DNA of 43,969 bases from Acidobacteriota bacterium (GCA_963169195.1 CAUJDN010000130.1:1-43969); one strand, 5' to 3'; positions 26,401 through 34,713 are shown, numbered from the stretch's first letter. The notes: a model not told the origin generated them from the letters alone. A program made the numbers and translations.

Positions 26401-26520
26401 CCCCTGCTCGTCCTGGACGGTGCCGCGAAGCGCCCCTGCGCCGGTCTGCCCGGACGCCGGCGTCGCCGCGGCGGCCAGAAGGCTCACGATGAGCGTCGAA
26501 AGAACCCAGTTCCGTCCCAT
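23500..26520 (-). CDS. TonB-dependent receptor with carboxypeptidase-regulatory-like N-terminal domain
   Basis: A 1006-residue outer-membrane protein. A signal peptide (VLSTLIVSLLAAAATPASG) is followed by a beta-sandwich CarboxypepD-reg-like domain (GALRGTVQDEQGGALPGVTVTAT, about 29-110), a plug region (ETLTVTADSPMIEVSKAS, then INVITKSGGNQFRGS) and a long beta-barrel ending in a terminal phenylalanine (FTAVYRF). This is the Oar-like receptor form abundant in Acidobacteriota. Substrate unknown; no SusD-like lipoprotein is adjacent. GGAGGAG before ATG 26520 supports that start over the longer frame to 26646. It is divergent from the phosphatase cluster. Confidence 0.93.
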   Translation of the reverse strand: MGRNWVLSTLIVSLLAAAATPASGQTGAGALRGTVQDEQGGALPGVTVTATSPDAIAPAVAVSDESGNYRLLNLPPGSYVVTAELTGFSVFRREEIVVRAGATFQVDVVLRLGTLQETLTVTADSPMIEVSKASNVLNVDGEFQRQMPIAARKNWTDFLEMTPGVHSRPFDDGSGRMVYFGHATEHFAHVANLEGMQAGNYNDFQLTYVQMGSDMIQDIETKTGGVDASTPMGTGLAINVITKSGGNQFRGSLGYAYQPLESGLNGDNSTATTTFGLPAEIQRYSTCPNFECTSTGGVPVQSGVKQIDASIGGPIKKDRVWFFGSFRWSDVETAISRIDKQVSDIRNFFPDASLFNQKIEGTQPYVKVTSRLGSSHELAAFYQNDRTNGQSNWEYFYGQINGYSNGGNLISGKLSSAWGSRLTTTFLVGYNNKGSNDDGTFDWLNSIEQGTGPNVGIYQSTRLVGGLITGTGLILEGGNRATEAIGPASVTVLRGDLTYYKSGWKGSHEFQTGFFIQPRNTYDTLTRYTNDGFYLEARVPVDYGNPSLGTVPFRRQYADPIEITTRQAVDQNWAFYLQDSWKPSGRLTLNLGLRMDYVKREDKIFDITRQRSWTTQPRFGAVYLLTADAKNILRGTVVRVGEQMMGRDAITSFGGSGTVNITTLYDNNLDGVFETERFSAASTPTLATQEFDPNNHQPWVDEWIVGYRRQFPWQTSLDVGFISRSYKHTWATVEINGFWPEAPGQPFGGFGRVDPERGEIERQTNNTWSTLEYRAIEMTLAKNMSNGFQVMAGFNRQWHHMDGTWNPTDKARFIAPDAFPNDANLYMPRGNNDRNSLPETGNALSYGPTWMKYRFNVSGLWRAPFGISVAGSYALQAGPWSGAILYQLPANDPDIMRFGPTTFRSPGGRTFTNPLSTRNRYLYPTRGEGQIRAPGIHTVGLKVGKRVSLGGPHSVELSLNVLNLLNGGDFTQFSYNSAYQSWSPNFLQMRNRQSARQMQFTAVYRF

Positions 26521-26720
26521 AGAGATTCTCCTCCGGAGAGATTCGGAAAGACCGAGTGTCAGCGACGTACCACGTTGAGTCGGGTTGACGAGGCGCCGCC
26601 CCTCGCCAGAGAGATGACAGCCATGCGTGCGCAGCATACACCCCACACCGCCTCAGTGCACAGGCCCAGCCCGGATGTCAATGCCCCCGGGGGCGATGGC
26701 AGGCCATTCGGCCGACCTGC

Positions 26721-26726
26721 TAGAGT
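26721..26726 (+). promoter_or_regulatory. -10 box for the phosphatase cluster
   Basis: TAGAGT lies 21 bp before GTG 26748, with AAGG at 26733-26736 as a weak ribosome binding site. No clear -35 was seen. Confidence 0.4.
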
Positions 26727-26747
26727 GATGCGAAGGTTTCCGCGCCC

Positions 26748-28847
26748 GTGCACCGCTCCCCCTCCTGGCCCGTGCCCGCGCTCGCGATGCTGCTGCTCGG
26801 CATCACCGCGACTCCGGCCCATGCCTACATCGGCCCCGGCGCCGGGTTCGCCCTGGTCTCGTCGGCGTTCGTGCTGGTCACGACGCTGCTGGTCGTGGGC
26901 TTCACCCTGCTCGCGTGGCCGTTCCGGGCCGCGTGGCGGGCCCTCACGACGCCGCGCCCGCCCAAGGCCGCCATCTCACGGCTCATCGTCGTGGGCCTCG
27001 ACGGCCAGGATCCGAAGCTCACCGACCAGTTCATGCGCGAGGGCCTCCTGCCCAACTTCAAGGCCCTGGCGGTCGAGGGCAGCTATCGGCGGCTGAAGAC
27101 GACGTTCCCGTCGCTCTCCCCGGTGGCGTGGTCGTCGTTCAGCACGGGGGCCAATCCGGCGCGGCACAACATCTACGACTTCCTGGACCGGGATCGGCGC
27201 ACGTACCTGCCCATGCTGTCGTCAACCCGAATCGGCAAGGTCGAGCGCTTCCTGAAGCTCGGTCGATACCGCATCCCGCTCCAGAAGCCGGCGCTGAGCC
27301 TGCTGCGCCGCTCGAAGCCGTTCTGGACCATCCTCGGCGAGCACCGCATCTGGAGCACGGTGCTGCGCGTGCCCATCACGTTTCCGCCCGACAACTTCTA
27401 CGGCGCGGAACTGAGCGCCATGTGCACGCCGGACCTGCTGGGCACGCAGGGCACGTTCCTGCTCTACACCACGCGGCCCGCAGGTCGGAAATTCAAGGAG
27501 GGCGGACTGCGGTTCCCGGTCACGGTGGACGGCGACGAGGTGGTCACCACCCTGCAGGGGCCGGAGAACGCGTTCCTCGAGGGCGCACCGCCCCTCACGC
27601 TGCCCCTGCGCGCACGGCTGGATCGCGCGGCCGCGCGGGCCGAGGTGTCCATCGGGGACGCGCGCGCGACCCTCGCGCCGGGCGAACTGAGCGACTGGGT
27701 GGCGCTCTCCTTCTCCGCCGCGCCGGGCGTATCGGTCAGGGGCCTCACGCGGCTGCTGGTCACGGAGATGGGTGAGCACTTCTCCTTGTACCTGGCGCCC
27801 ATCAACCTGGACCCCGAATCGCCGGCCATGCCCATCTCGCACCCGCCGTACTACGCCACGTACCTGGCGAAGAAGATCGGCGCGTACTCCACGCTGGGCC
27901 TCGCGGAGGACACCTGGGGCCTCAACGAGGGCGTCACCGACGATGGGACGTTCCTGAAGCAGGCATACGACATCGATCGCGAACGCGAGGCGATGTTCTT
28001 CGCGTCGCTGGATCGGCTGCGCACGGGCACCCTGGTGTGCGTGTTCGACGCGACGGACCGGATCCAGCACATGTTCTGGCGCGACATCGATCCGGGCCAC
28101 CCGGCGGGACGCGGGCGCGAGCGGGCGGAGCACCGGCACGCCATCCGCGAGCTGTACCGGCACAACGACGCGCTCGTCGGGCGCGTACGTGCGCAGTTGA
28201 AGGACGGCGACGTGCTCATGGTGATCTCGGATCACGGCTTCAGCTCGTTCCGCCGCGGCGTGAACCTGAACCAGTGGCTGCTCCGCGAAGGCTACCTGGC
28301 GCTCAAGCCGGGGGCGGACGGCACTTCGGAGTGGCTGCGGGATGTGGACTGGTCCCGCACGCGCGCCTACGCCCTGGGCCTGACCGGCATGTTCCTGAAC
28401 CTCCAGGGCCGTGAGGCCGAGGGCATCGTGGAGCCGGGCGAGGAGGCCCGGGCGCTGAAGGCGGAGATCGTGCGGAAGCTGCGCGGGCTGAGGGACGAGG
28501 AGAAGAAGGCTGTGGGCATCAACGAGGCCTTCGACACGACGGAGATCTATGACGGCCCGTACCTCGAGAGCGCGCCCGATTTCGTCATCGGCTACAACGC
28601 GGGTTATCGCACCTCGTGGGACTGTGCCACGGGTGTGGTCGCCGGCCCCGTCTTCGAGGACAACGTGAAGGCCTGGAGCGGCGACCACTGCATCGACCCG
28701 CGCCTGGTGCCAGGCGTGTTCTTCTGCAATCGAAAGGTGACGGCCGAGGAGCCGGCGCTGGTGGACATCGCGCCGACGGCCCTGAAGCTGTTCGGCATCG
28801 AGCCCCCGGCACACATGGACGGCCGGCCGCTGGCGGGGCTCACGTGA
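26748..28847 (+). CDS. alkaline-phosphatase-superfamily phosphodiesterase, membrane-anchored (paralogue 1)
   Basis: A 699-residue enzyme of the type I phosphodiesterase/nucleotide pyrophosphatase branch. N-terminal signal sequence then AYIGPGAGFALV and a membrane helix (about 36-58). Catalytic features are the metal Asp85 in VVGLDGQDP, the probable nucleophile Ser124 in FPSLSPVAWSSF, then FDATDRIQHMFW (Asp and His), VISDHGFSS (Asp-His) and SGDHCID (His). The active domain should face the periplasm. It is a paralogue of the next gene, sharing SPVAWSSF, SDHGF and WSGDHC motifs in the same order. Substrate unknown: nucleotide, phospholipid head group or phosphosugar are possible. GTG start. Confidence 0.87.
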   Translation: MHRSPSWPVPALAMLLLGITATPAHAYIGPGAGFALVSSAFVLVTTLLVVGFTLLAWPFRAAWRALTTPRPPKAAISRLIVVGLDGQDPKLTDQFMREGLLPNFKALAVEGSYRRLKTTFPSLSPVAWSSFSTGANPARHNIYDFLDRDRRTYLPMLSSTRIGKVERFLKLGRYRIPLQKPALSLLRRSKPFWTILGEHRIWSTVLRVPITFPPDNFYGAELSAMCTPDLLGTQGTFLLYTTRPAGRKFKEGGLRFPVTVDGDEVVTTLQGPENAFLEGAPPLTLPLRARLDRAAARAEVSIGDARATLAPGELSDWVALSFSAAPGVSVRGLTRLLVTEMGEHFSLYLAPINLDPESPAMPISHPPYYATYLAKKIGAYSTLGLAEDTWGLNEGVTDDGTFLKQAYDIDREREAMFFASLDRLRTGTLVCVFDATDRIQHMFWRDIDPGHPAGRGRERAEHRHAIRELYRHNDALVGRVRAQLKDGDVLMVISDHGFSSFRRGVNLNQWLLREGYLALKPGADGTSEWLRDVDWSRTRAYALGLTGMFLNLQGREAEGIVEPGEEARALKAEIVRKLRGLRDEEKKAVGINEAFDTTEIYDGPYLESAPDFVIGYNAGYRTSWDCATGVVAGPVFEDNVKAWSGDHCIDPRLVPGVFFCNRKVTAEEPALVDIAPTALKLFGIEPPAHMDGRPLAGLT

Positions 28848-28857
28848 GACAGGAATC

Positions 28858-28890
28858 GGGGATCAGGCGTCAGGGGTCAGCGGTCAGGGA
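28858..28890. repeat. short degenerate direct repeats between the two phosphatase genes
   Basis: Four imperfect GTCAGGG/ATCAGGC-type copies (GATCAGG, GTCAGGG, GTCAGCG, GTCAGGG) follow the stop of the first phosphatase gene. This is the third place in the window where short repeats follow a gene end. Confidence 0.6.
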
Positions 28891-28912
28891 CCGGACGTTT
28901 GGGCGTATCCGA

Positions 28913-30865
28913 ATGACGCGTACGCTGCGGTGGTTCATGAGCGCGGTCGCCGTCGCCGGACTCGTTGCGTCGGTCGGCTGCCAGTCGGCACCGGCGGTCG
29001 GCCGCAGGGTGATCGTCTTCGGCTTCGACGGCCTGGACCACGAGCTGACGCGACAGATGATCGACATCGGCCGCCTGCCCGGCCTCGCGCGGCTCGCCGG
29101 GACCGGGGGATTCTCGGCGCTCGGCACGAGCATTCCCCCGCAGAGCCCGGTGGCATGGTCGTCGTTCATCACCGGCCTCGACCCCGGCGGCCACGGCATC
29201 TTCGACTTCATCCATCGCGACCCGAAGACGATGCTGCCCTACCTCTCCACGTCGAGGACGGAGGGCGGACGGGCCATCGGCCTCGGCGGCTGGCAGGTCC
29301 CGCTCGCGGGCGGCACGGTGGAGCTGCTCCGGGAGGGGCGCCCCTTCTGGGAGGTCCTGGAGTCGCACGGGGTGCCGACGACCATCATCCGCATGCCCGC
29401 GAACTTCCCGCCCTCGGGCTCGGCCACGCGCGAGCTGAGCGGCATGGGCACGCCGGACCTGCTGGGCACGTACGGTACCTTCGCGCTCTACACCTCCGAG
29501 CCGTTCGCCTTCGCGGGCCAGACGCTGTCGGGAGGCGTCGTCCACCAGGTGAAACCACGCGACGGCGTCGTCAGGGCGGCGATCGAGGGCCCCGACAACC
29601 CGTTCCGGACGCGGCCCGAGAAGGCCCGCGCCGAGTTCACCGCGCACCTGGACCGGACCAACCGCCACGTGAAGCTCACGGTGGGCGGCGAGGAGCGCCT
29701 GCTGGCCGTCGGCGAGTGGAGCGACTGGGTGCCGGTCAGCTTTCCGCTCGCACCCACCCAATCGCTGGCCGGCGAGGTGCGCTTCTACCTGAAGGCGCTG
29801 GACCCGTTCTTCGAGCTCTACACCAGCCCCGTCAACATCGATCCGCTGGCGCCGGCCATGCCGGTGTCGCATCCGGACGGCTTCGCCACCGAGCTTGCCG
29901 AGGCGACCGGCCGCTTCTACACCCAGGGCATGCCCGAGGACACCAACGGGCTGAAGATGGGGGTGCTCACGGACAAGGAGTTCCTCGAACAGGCGCGCAT
30001 CGCGGGCGAGGAGAACCTGCGGCAGTACAAGTACGTGCTGGACCGCTTCGAGGACGGGCTGCTCTTCTACTACTTCGGGAACGTGGACCAGGTGTCGCAC
30101 ATGATGTGGCGCGCGCGCGACCCGCAGCATCCGGCCTACGATGCCGCGAAGGACGGCCCCAATCAGGCGGTGGTCGAGGAACTCTACCGGGGCCTGGATC
30201 GAATCGTCACGGACACGCTGGCCACGCTCGGGCCCGACGATCTGCTGGTGGTGATGTCGGATCACGGCTTCACGACGTGGCGCCGCTCGTTCCACCTGAA
30301 CAGCTGGCTGCGCGACAACGGCTACCTGGCGCTGGTGGATCCCGACCGCGCGGACGACCCCGGACTGTTCGGCAACGTGGACTGGTCGCGCACGCGCGCC
30401 TATGCGCTCGGGCTGAACGGCCTCTACGTCAACGTCCACGGCCGCGAGAAGGGCGGCATCGTCGAGCCCGGCGCGCGTGAGGCCCTGGCGCGCGAGCTCG
30501 CGGCGAAGCTGCTGGAGGTGACCGATCCGGCCACGGGCCTGCCCGCCATCACCAAGGTGTATCGCCGGGAGGACGCGTATCGCCTGGCCGGCAACGAGGA
30601 CACGGCGCCGGACCTGGTGGTGGGCTACGCGAAGGGCACGCGCGGATCGGACGAGTCCGCCCTGGGTGGACTGCCGACGGACGTGTTCGCCGACAATACG
30701 AGCGCGTGGAGCGGCGACCACTGCATGGACCACGAAACCGTGCCCGGCATCCTGCTCTCCAGCCGCGCGCTGAAGCGGCCGGCCTCCGCCATCCAGGACC
30801 TCGCCGCGTCGATTCTCGCGGAGTTCGGCGTGGAGGGTTTCCCACATGGTCCCGAGGAGCACTGA
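28913..30865 (+). CDS. alkaline-phosphatase-superfamily phosphodiesterase lipoprotein (paralogue 2)
   Basis: A 650-residue lipoprotein: signal ending LVASVGC (Cys23 lipid anchor), then the phosphodiesterase fold with Asp39 in VFGFDGLDHE and probable nucleophile Ser78 in IPPQSPVAWSSF. The metal motifs are FGNVDQVSHMMW, VMSDHGFTT and SGDHCMD. It resembles the preceding protein along its length, but lacks the membrane helix and uses a lipid anchor. The pair therefore looks like a duplication with changed anchoring. The open frame extends upstream into the first gene; ATG 28913 starts the signal peptide. Its stop is one base from the gap before the next small gene. Confidence 0.87.
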   Translation: MTRTLRWFMSAVAVAGLVASVGCQSAPAVGRRVIVFGFDGLDHELTRQMIDIGRLPGLARLAGTGGFSALGTSIPPQSPVAWSSFITGLDPGGHGIFDFIHRDPKTMLPYLSTSRTEGGRAIGLGGWQVPLAGGTVELLREGRPFWEVLESHGVPTTIIRMPANFPPSGSATRELSGMGTPDLLGTYGTFALYTSEPFAFAGQTLSGGVVHQVKPRDGVVRAAIEGPDNPFRTRPEKARAEFTAHLDRTNRHVKLTVGGEERLLAVGEWSDWVPVSFPLAPTQSLAGEVRFYLKALDPFFELYTSPVNIDPLAPAMPVSHPDGFATELAEATGRFYTQGMPEDTNGLKMGVLTDKEFLEQARIAGEENLRQYKYVLDRFEDGLLFYYFGNVDQVSHMMWRARDPQHPAYDAAKDGPNQAVVEELYRGLDRIVTDTLATLGPDDLLVVMSDHGFTTWRRSFHLNSWLRDNGYLALVDPDRADDPGLFGNVDWSRTRAYALGLNGLYVNVHGREKGGIVEPGAREALARELAAKLLEVTDPATGLPAITKVYRREDAYRLAGNEDTAPDLVVGYAKGTRGSDESALGGLPTDVFADNTSAWSGDHCMDHETVPGILLSSRALKRPASAIQDLAASILAEFGVEGFPHGPEEH

Positions 30866-30866
30866 C

Positions 30867-31058
30867 ATGTTCGGATCCCGCATCAAGCTGGACAAGGCTT
30901 TGCTCGTGAAGGCCAAGCGATATGCCGACCTCGCCGGCTACTCGTCGGTGGACGAGTTCGTGGCGCACGTCCTCGAAAAGGAGCTGTCGAAGTTCGAGGG
31001 CTCCGACTCGGAAGAGGAGATCAGGAAGAAGCTGAAGGGACTGGGCTACATCTCCTGA
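30867..31058 (+). CDS. 63-residue ribbon-helix-helix-like small protein
   Basis: The strand-helix-helix pattern RIKLDKALLVKAKRYADLAG then SVDEFVAHVLEKELSK fits an Arc/CopG-type DNA-binding fold, though DNA binding is unproven. An acidic hinge (SDSEEE) leads to the tail LKGLGYIS. The tail resembles the L-x-x-LGY endings I associate with acidobacterial sulfatase-like proteins. GAGGAG eight bases before ATG 30867 fixes the start. It is two bases after the phosphatase stop and 31 bp before the next gene, clearly within an operon. It may regulate the cluster or be a structural partner. Confidence 0.75.
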   Translation: MFGSRIKLDKALLVKAKRYADLAGYSSVDEFVAHVLEKELSKFEGSDSEEEIRKKLKGLGYIS

Positions 31059-31089
31059 TCGTGGACACCTGCTGCCAGAAGAGACCGGC

Positions 31090-31956
31090 TTGCATACGCT
31101 GATCGGACACGCCCTGGCGGGGATCAACGCGGCGCTCACCATCGCCTTCGATGCGGCCTTCGTCCTGGTCGGCGCGCTGCCGCCCGTGGCCGGCGTGCTC
31201 CTCGTCTCGCTCGTCACCGCCGTGGCGATGCTGTTCGTGGTGGCACGCACGTCGAACCAGCCGGCCATGGCGGCCACCAAGCGCGCCATGCACGCGGGGC
31301 TGTTCGAGATCCGCCTCTTCAACGACGACCTCGCCGCCATCCTCCGCGCGCTGGGGGAGGTCCTGCGGCAGAACGGGCGCTACCTGCTGCTGTCGCTGGT
31401 GCCCCTGCTGTGGATGATCGTGCCGCTGGCGCTGGTCATCGCGCAGCTGCAGGCGTTCTACGGATACGAGGGGCTCGCGGTCGGGGTGCCTGTGCTGGTG
31501 AAGGTGGAGCGGACCGGCGCCAGCGGGGGCGGAGCGGATCCGCCGGCCGGCGCGCAACCGATCGGGCTCGAGGCGCCGCCGGAGATTCACGTCGACGCCG
31601 GGCCTGTGGAGCTGGTCGGCTCGAGCGAGGTCCTGTGGCGCATCGTCCCCGCCGAGGCCGGAGACTTCACGCTCACCGTCCGCGATGGCGGGCGCTCGGC
31701 CACGAAGGCCGTCCACGTCGGGAGCGGTGTCGCCCGACGCTCACCGGTGCGGGTGCCGTACGGGCTCGTGGACCAGCTGCTCTACCCGTCCGAGCCGCCC
31801 CTGGACGACAGGAGCCCCGTGACGTCCATCACCCTCGGCTACCCTGAGCCCGGCCTGAGTGTCCTGGGTGCGCGCGTGCACTGGCTCATCGTGTTCTTCG
31901 TCGTGTCGATGGCGGGCGCCTTCGTCCTGGCGAAGCGCTTCGGCGTTACCCTGTAG
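31090..31956 (+). CDS. integral membrane protein with periplasmic domain
   Basis: 288 residues from a TTG start. Hydrophobic segments lie at about 10-52 (one or two helices ending LVTAVAMLFVVARTSNQ), 94-118 (RYLLLSLVPLLWMIVPLALVI) and 262-283 near the C-terminus. The cytoplasmic loop between the first pair is basic and contains GLFEIRLFNDDLAAILRALG. A 140-residue beta-rich region precedes the last helix. The helix, charged loop and helix-pair order recalls YidC/TMCO1-type insertases, but the motif match is from memory and weak. It is in the phosphatase operon, 31 bp after the small gene and four bp before the next. Confidence 0.7.
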   Translation: MHTLIGHALAGINAALTIAFDAAFVLVGALPPVAGVLLVSLVTAVAMLFVVARTSNQPAMAATKRAMHAGLFEIRLFNDDLAAILRALGEVLRQNGRYLLLSLVPLLWMIVPLALVIAQLQAFYGYEGLAVGVPVLVKVERTGASGGGADPPAGAQPIGLEAPPEIHVDAGPVELVGSSEVLWRIVPAEAGDFTLTVRDGGRSATKAVHVGSGVARRSPVRVPYGLVDQLLYPSEPPLDDRSPVTSITLGYPEPGLSVLGARVHWLIVFFVVSMAGAFVLAKRFGVTL

Positions 31957-31960
31957 CCGC

Positions 31961-32887
31961 ATGACCTCTCGCGCGCGCCGGCCGTTCGCCCTGCTCATCC
32001 TGTCGCTGGCGTGCGCCGGCCACGCCTACGGCCAGGGCGGATCCGCCCGCGTGGATCCGGGCCCCGCCAGCGCCGACGACATCGCCGACGCGGTGTCGGC
32101 GCTCGAAGCCGCGGACGGCTACCGCAGCCTCGCGGCGGCCGTTGCCCGCTACGAACGCGCCATTGCCAGCGATCGGATGATGGATCTCATCGACGCCAGG
32201 CTGCAGGCCGCGCCGCTCACCGACGAGCAGCGGACCGTCCTCCATCTCATGCGCCAGCTGTCGGAGGACTGCCGGCAGTCAGGCGCGCAACCGGCCGCGC
32301 GGCTCATGGCCGTCCGCCTGGTCGCGAGCTCGGCCCTCGCGGTCGACACGCCCGAGCAGCTCGCGGCCGTGCTCGCGCAGTTCTCGCCGCTCGAGGACGA
32401 AATCAGTCCGGCGGTGGTCCGGGACGCGCTCGACGGCCCGGGCATCAGCTGGCCGCCGGCGCTGCGGCCCCTGATGGAGCAGCTCGCGCGCGACTGGCCG
32501 CGCGAGGGTGCCATCGCGGCCGCCAGGGCCATCGCCACCGCCGGCGCGGTGGGCGGTACAGGCGGAAGCCTGACGGGCGACGCCCGACCGGCAGGGCGCC
32601 GCGAGGACGTGCCCGTCGTCGGCCACTGGCGCAGCACCCGCGTCGTCTTCGAGCAGTCCCGGGACGAGCACCTCGTGCTGCACGCCGATGGCCGGGCCGA
32701 GACGTGGACCGTGACCGCCTTCGAACGATCCGGCGTCACGGCCGGGCGGTGGGCCGCGCGGGGCTCGTCGCTGGACGTGGCCTGGTCGGACGGCCGCGAA
32801 TGGTCGCAGCCCTTCACGTTCTTCGAGGGGCAGCTCGTCTTCCCGAACGTCCCGAACCGGCGGCAGTTCTGGGAACGGATGGACTGA
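31961..32887 (+). CDS. exported protein of unknown function
   Basis: 308 residues with a signal peptide ending HAYGQG (about residue 25). The mature protein is helical and Ala-rich up to about residue 200, then a Gly-rich linker (GAVGGTGGSLTG), then a compact beta-rich C-terminal domain with GHWRSTRVVFEQSRDEHLVL, HADGRAETWTV and FTFFEGQLVFPN. That last domain resembles small lipocalin-like or META-like exported folds in outline only. It ends the five-gene phosphatase cluster, starting four bases after the membrane protein stop. Confidence 0.72.
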   Translation: MTSRARRPFALLILSLACAGHAYGQGGSARVDPGPASADDIADAVSALEAADGYRSLAAAVARYERAIASDRMMDLIDARLQAAPLTDEQRTVLHLMRQLSEDCRQSGAQPAARLMAVRLVASSALAVDTPEQLAAVLAQFSPLEDEISPAVVRDALDGPGISWPPALRPLMEQLARDWPREGAIAAARAIATAGAVGGTGGSLTGDARPAGRREDVPVVGHWRSTRVVFEQSRDEHLVLHADGRAETWTVTAFERSGVTAGRWAARGSSLDVAWSDGREWSQPFTFFEGQLVFPNVPNRRQFWERMD

Positions 32888-32941
32888 CGCGACGGGCGCG
32901 CCCCGACCGCGCCGCGAGATCCCCGGGGCGGCCCGCGCCTC

Positions 32942-34660
32942 TCAGGACTTGCCGCGCTCGTACACGACTTTCCCGTCGAAGATCGTCGTCTCGACGACGA
33001 CCCCGGTCGGCTTCGACGGCGGCGTGGCGAGCAGGTCGCTGCCGAGGATGACGATGTCGGCGAGCATGCCGGGCGCGAGCGTGCCCTTGCGGTGCTCCTC
33101 GAAGGACGCATACGCGGGCCCGCTCGTGTAGCCGCGGAGGACGCCCGGCATCGGCATGGCCTGCTCGGGCCCGCCGGGCTGGGTGATGCGCGTGGCGGCG
33201 AGCCAGATGCCCTGCCCGGCCTCGAGCGGCGCGACGGGCCAGTCGCTGCCGAAGGCCAGGCGACCGCCTTCCGCGCGGATGCGCTGCCACGCCCACGCGC
33301 GCGAGGCGCGTTCGGGGCCGATGTTGTCGGGCCACGGGCCGGAGGGCGTCGCGCTGTTCATGTCCCCGAGCGCGACGTGCATCGGCTGCTGGGAGGCGAT
33401 GACGCCGAGCTGCCCGAAGCGCGGGATGTCGGCCTCGGCGATGGCCTCGACGTGCTCGATGCGATGGCGACGGCCGCGCGCCGGGGCCGGGTTCACCTTC
33501 GCGGCGTGCTCGAAGGCGTCGAGCGACATGCGGATGGCCCGGTCACCAATCGCATGGATTTGCACCTGCCAGCCCCGCTTGTCGAGCATCGCCACCACGC
33601 GGTTCAGCTGCTCCGCGGTGAGGTTCGGCGTGCCCGCGCTCTTCGTCTTCTCGTACGGCGCGAGCATGGCTGCCGTGCGGCTCTCGATGACGCCGTCGGC
33701 GAACATCTTCACGATGCCGGTCTTGACCGTCGGATCGTCGCCCATGCGCTTCCACGCCTCGTCCATGCGGTCGACGTCGGCCTCGGTGGTCCGGTCCGTG
33801 GCGGAGAACGCGAGGTAGGCGCGGACGGTCAGCTCGCCTGCCTGCTTCGCGGCCTCGTACAGGGCCATGTCCTCGGGGCTGCCACCCGCGTTCTGGATGC
33901 TGGTGATGCCGAAGCGGTTGGCGTAAGCGGACGCGGTCTGGAGCGCGGCGCGCCGATCGGCATCGGTGAGCTTCGGCAGGATGGGATCGACGAGGTCGGA
34001 TGCGCTCTCCTTCAGGTGGCCGGTGGGCTCGCCGGTCTTCGGGTCCTTGACGATCTCGCCGTTCGGCGGGTTCGGCGTGTCCTTCGTGATGCCGGCCATG
34101 GCCAGCACCTTCGAGTTCACCCAGATGCTGTGGCCGTCGTAGCAGGTCATCATCGCGGGACGGTCCGGGACGATCTCGTCCAGCTGGGCCTTCGTCGGGC
34201 TGCCGCCGGGGAAAGGCGCGTAGAGCCAGCCCCGGCCCCTGATCCACGCGTCGGCGGGCTTCGTGGCGGCGAACTGGCTGATGGCGGCCTGCACCTCGCG
34301 CAGGGTCGTCAGTCCCGCGAGGTCCACGTCGTCCAGGGACAGGCCTCCGGAGAGGAAGTGCACGTGCGCGTCGTTGAAGCCTGGCGCGACGGTGCCGCCG
34401 CGGGCATCGATGACGCGCGTGTTCGGCCCGCGCAGGGACGCCAGCTCCGCGTCGGTCCCGATCCGCAGGATGGTGTGGCCCGACACGGCCACGGCCTGGG
34501 CGGTGGTGCCCTGCTCGTCGGCGGTGAAGACACGGCCGTTGGTGATCAGCAGGTCCGCAACCTGGCCTTCCGCCGGTGGCGCCGGCTGGGCGGGTCCGCA
34601 GGCGGAGGCCGTGAGCACGAGGAAGGACAGACAGAGGCGTGAGGCGAGTTGCGAAGTCAT
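32942..34660 (-). CDS. YtcJ-like amidohydrolase lipoprotein
   Basis: A 572-residue metal-dependent amidohydrolase of the YtcJ/Amidohydro_3 group. Signal and lipobox LTASAC (Cys21) place it in the envelope. Metal motifs are GFNDAHVHFLSGG (His-x-His), QIHAIGDRAI, HRIEHVEAI and LAFGSDWPV (Asp), with ADIVILGSDLL near the end. The family hydrolyses C-N bonds of amides or ureides; the substrate is unknown. ATG 34660 is preferred because AGGAA lies about eight bases before it; ATG 34678 would add six residues. It sits 53 bp after the CocE stop on the same strand. Confidence 0.87.
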   Translation of the reverse strand: MTSQLASRLCLSFLVLTASACGPAQPAPPAEGQVADLLITNGRVFTADEQGTTAQAVAVSGHTILRIGTDAELASLRGPNTRVIDARGGTVAPGFNDAHVHFLSGGLSLDDVDLAGLTTLREVQAAISQFAATKPADAWIRGRGWLYAPFPGGSPTKAQLDEIVPDRPAMMTCYDGHSIWVNSKVLAMAGITKDTPNPPNGEIVKDPKTGEPTGHLKESASDLVDPILPKLTDADRRAALQTASAYANRFGITSIQNAGGSPEDMALYEAAKQAGELTVRAYLAFSATDRTTEADVDRMDEAWKRMGDDPTVKTGIVKMFADGVIESRTAAMLAPYEKTKSAGTPNLTAEQLNRVVAMLDKRGWQVQIHAIGDRAIRMSLDAFEHAAKVNPAPARGRRHRIEHVEAIAEADIPRFGQLGVIASQQPMHVALGDMNSATPSGPWPDNIGPERASRAWAWQRIRAEGGRLAFGSDWPVAPLEAGQGIWLAATRITQPGGPEQAMPMPGVLRGYTSGPAYASFEEHRKGTLAPGMLADIVILGSDLLATPPSKPTGVVVETTIFDGKVVYERGKS

Positions 34661-34713
34661 CGGGATGGTTCCTGGCATGACGTCCGGCGCGCGTGCAACC
34701 GGCGGTGGATCAC

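Noticed and set aside
24997..27096. Plus-strand ORF of 699 codons
   Set aside because: It is antisense to the TonB-dependent receptor and runs into the phosphatase gene in another frame. No recognisable domain.
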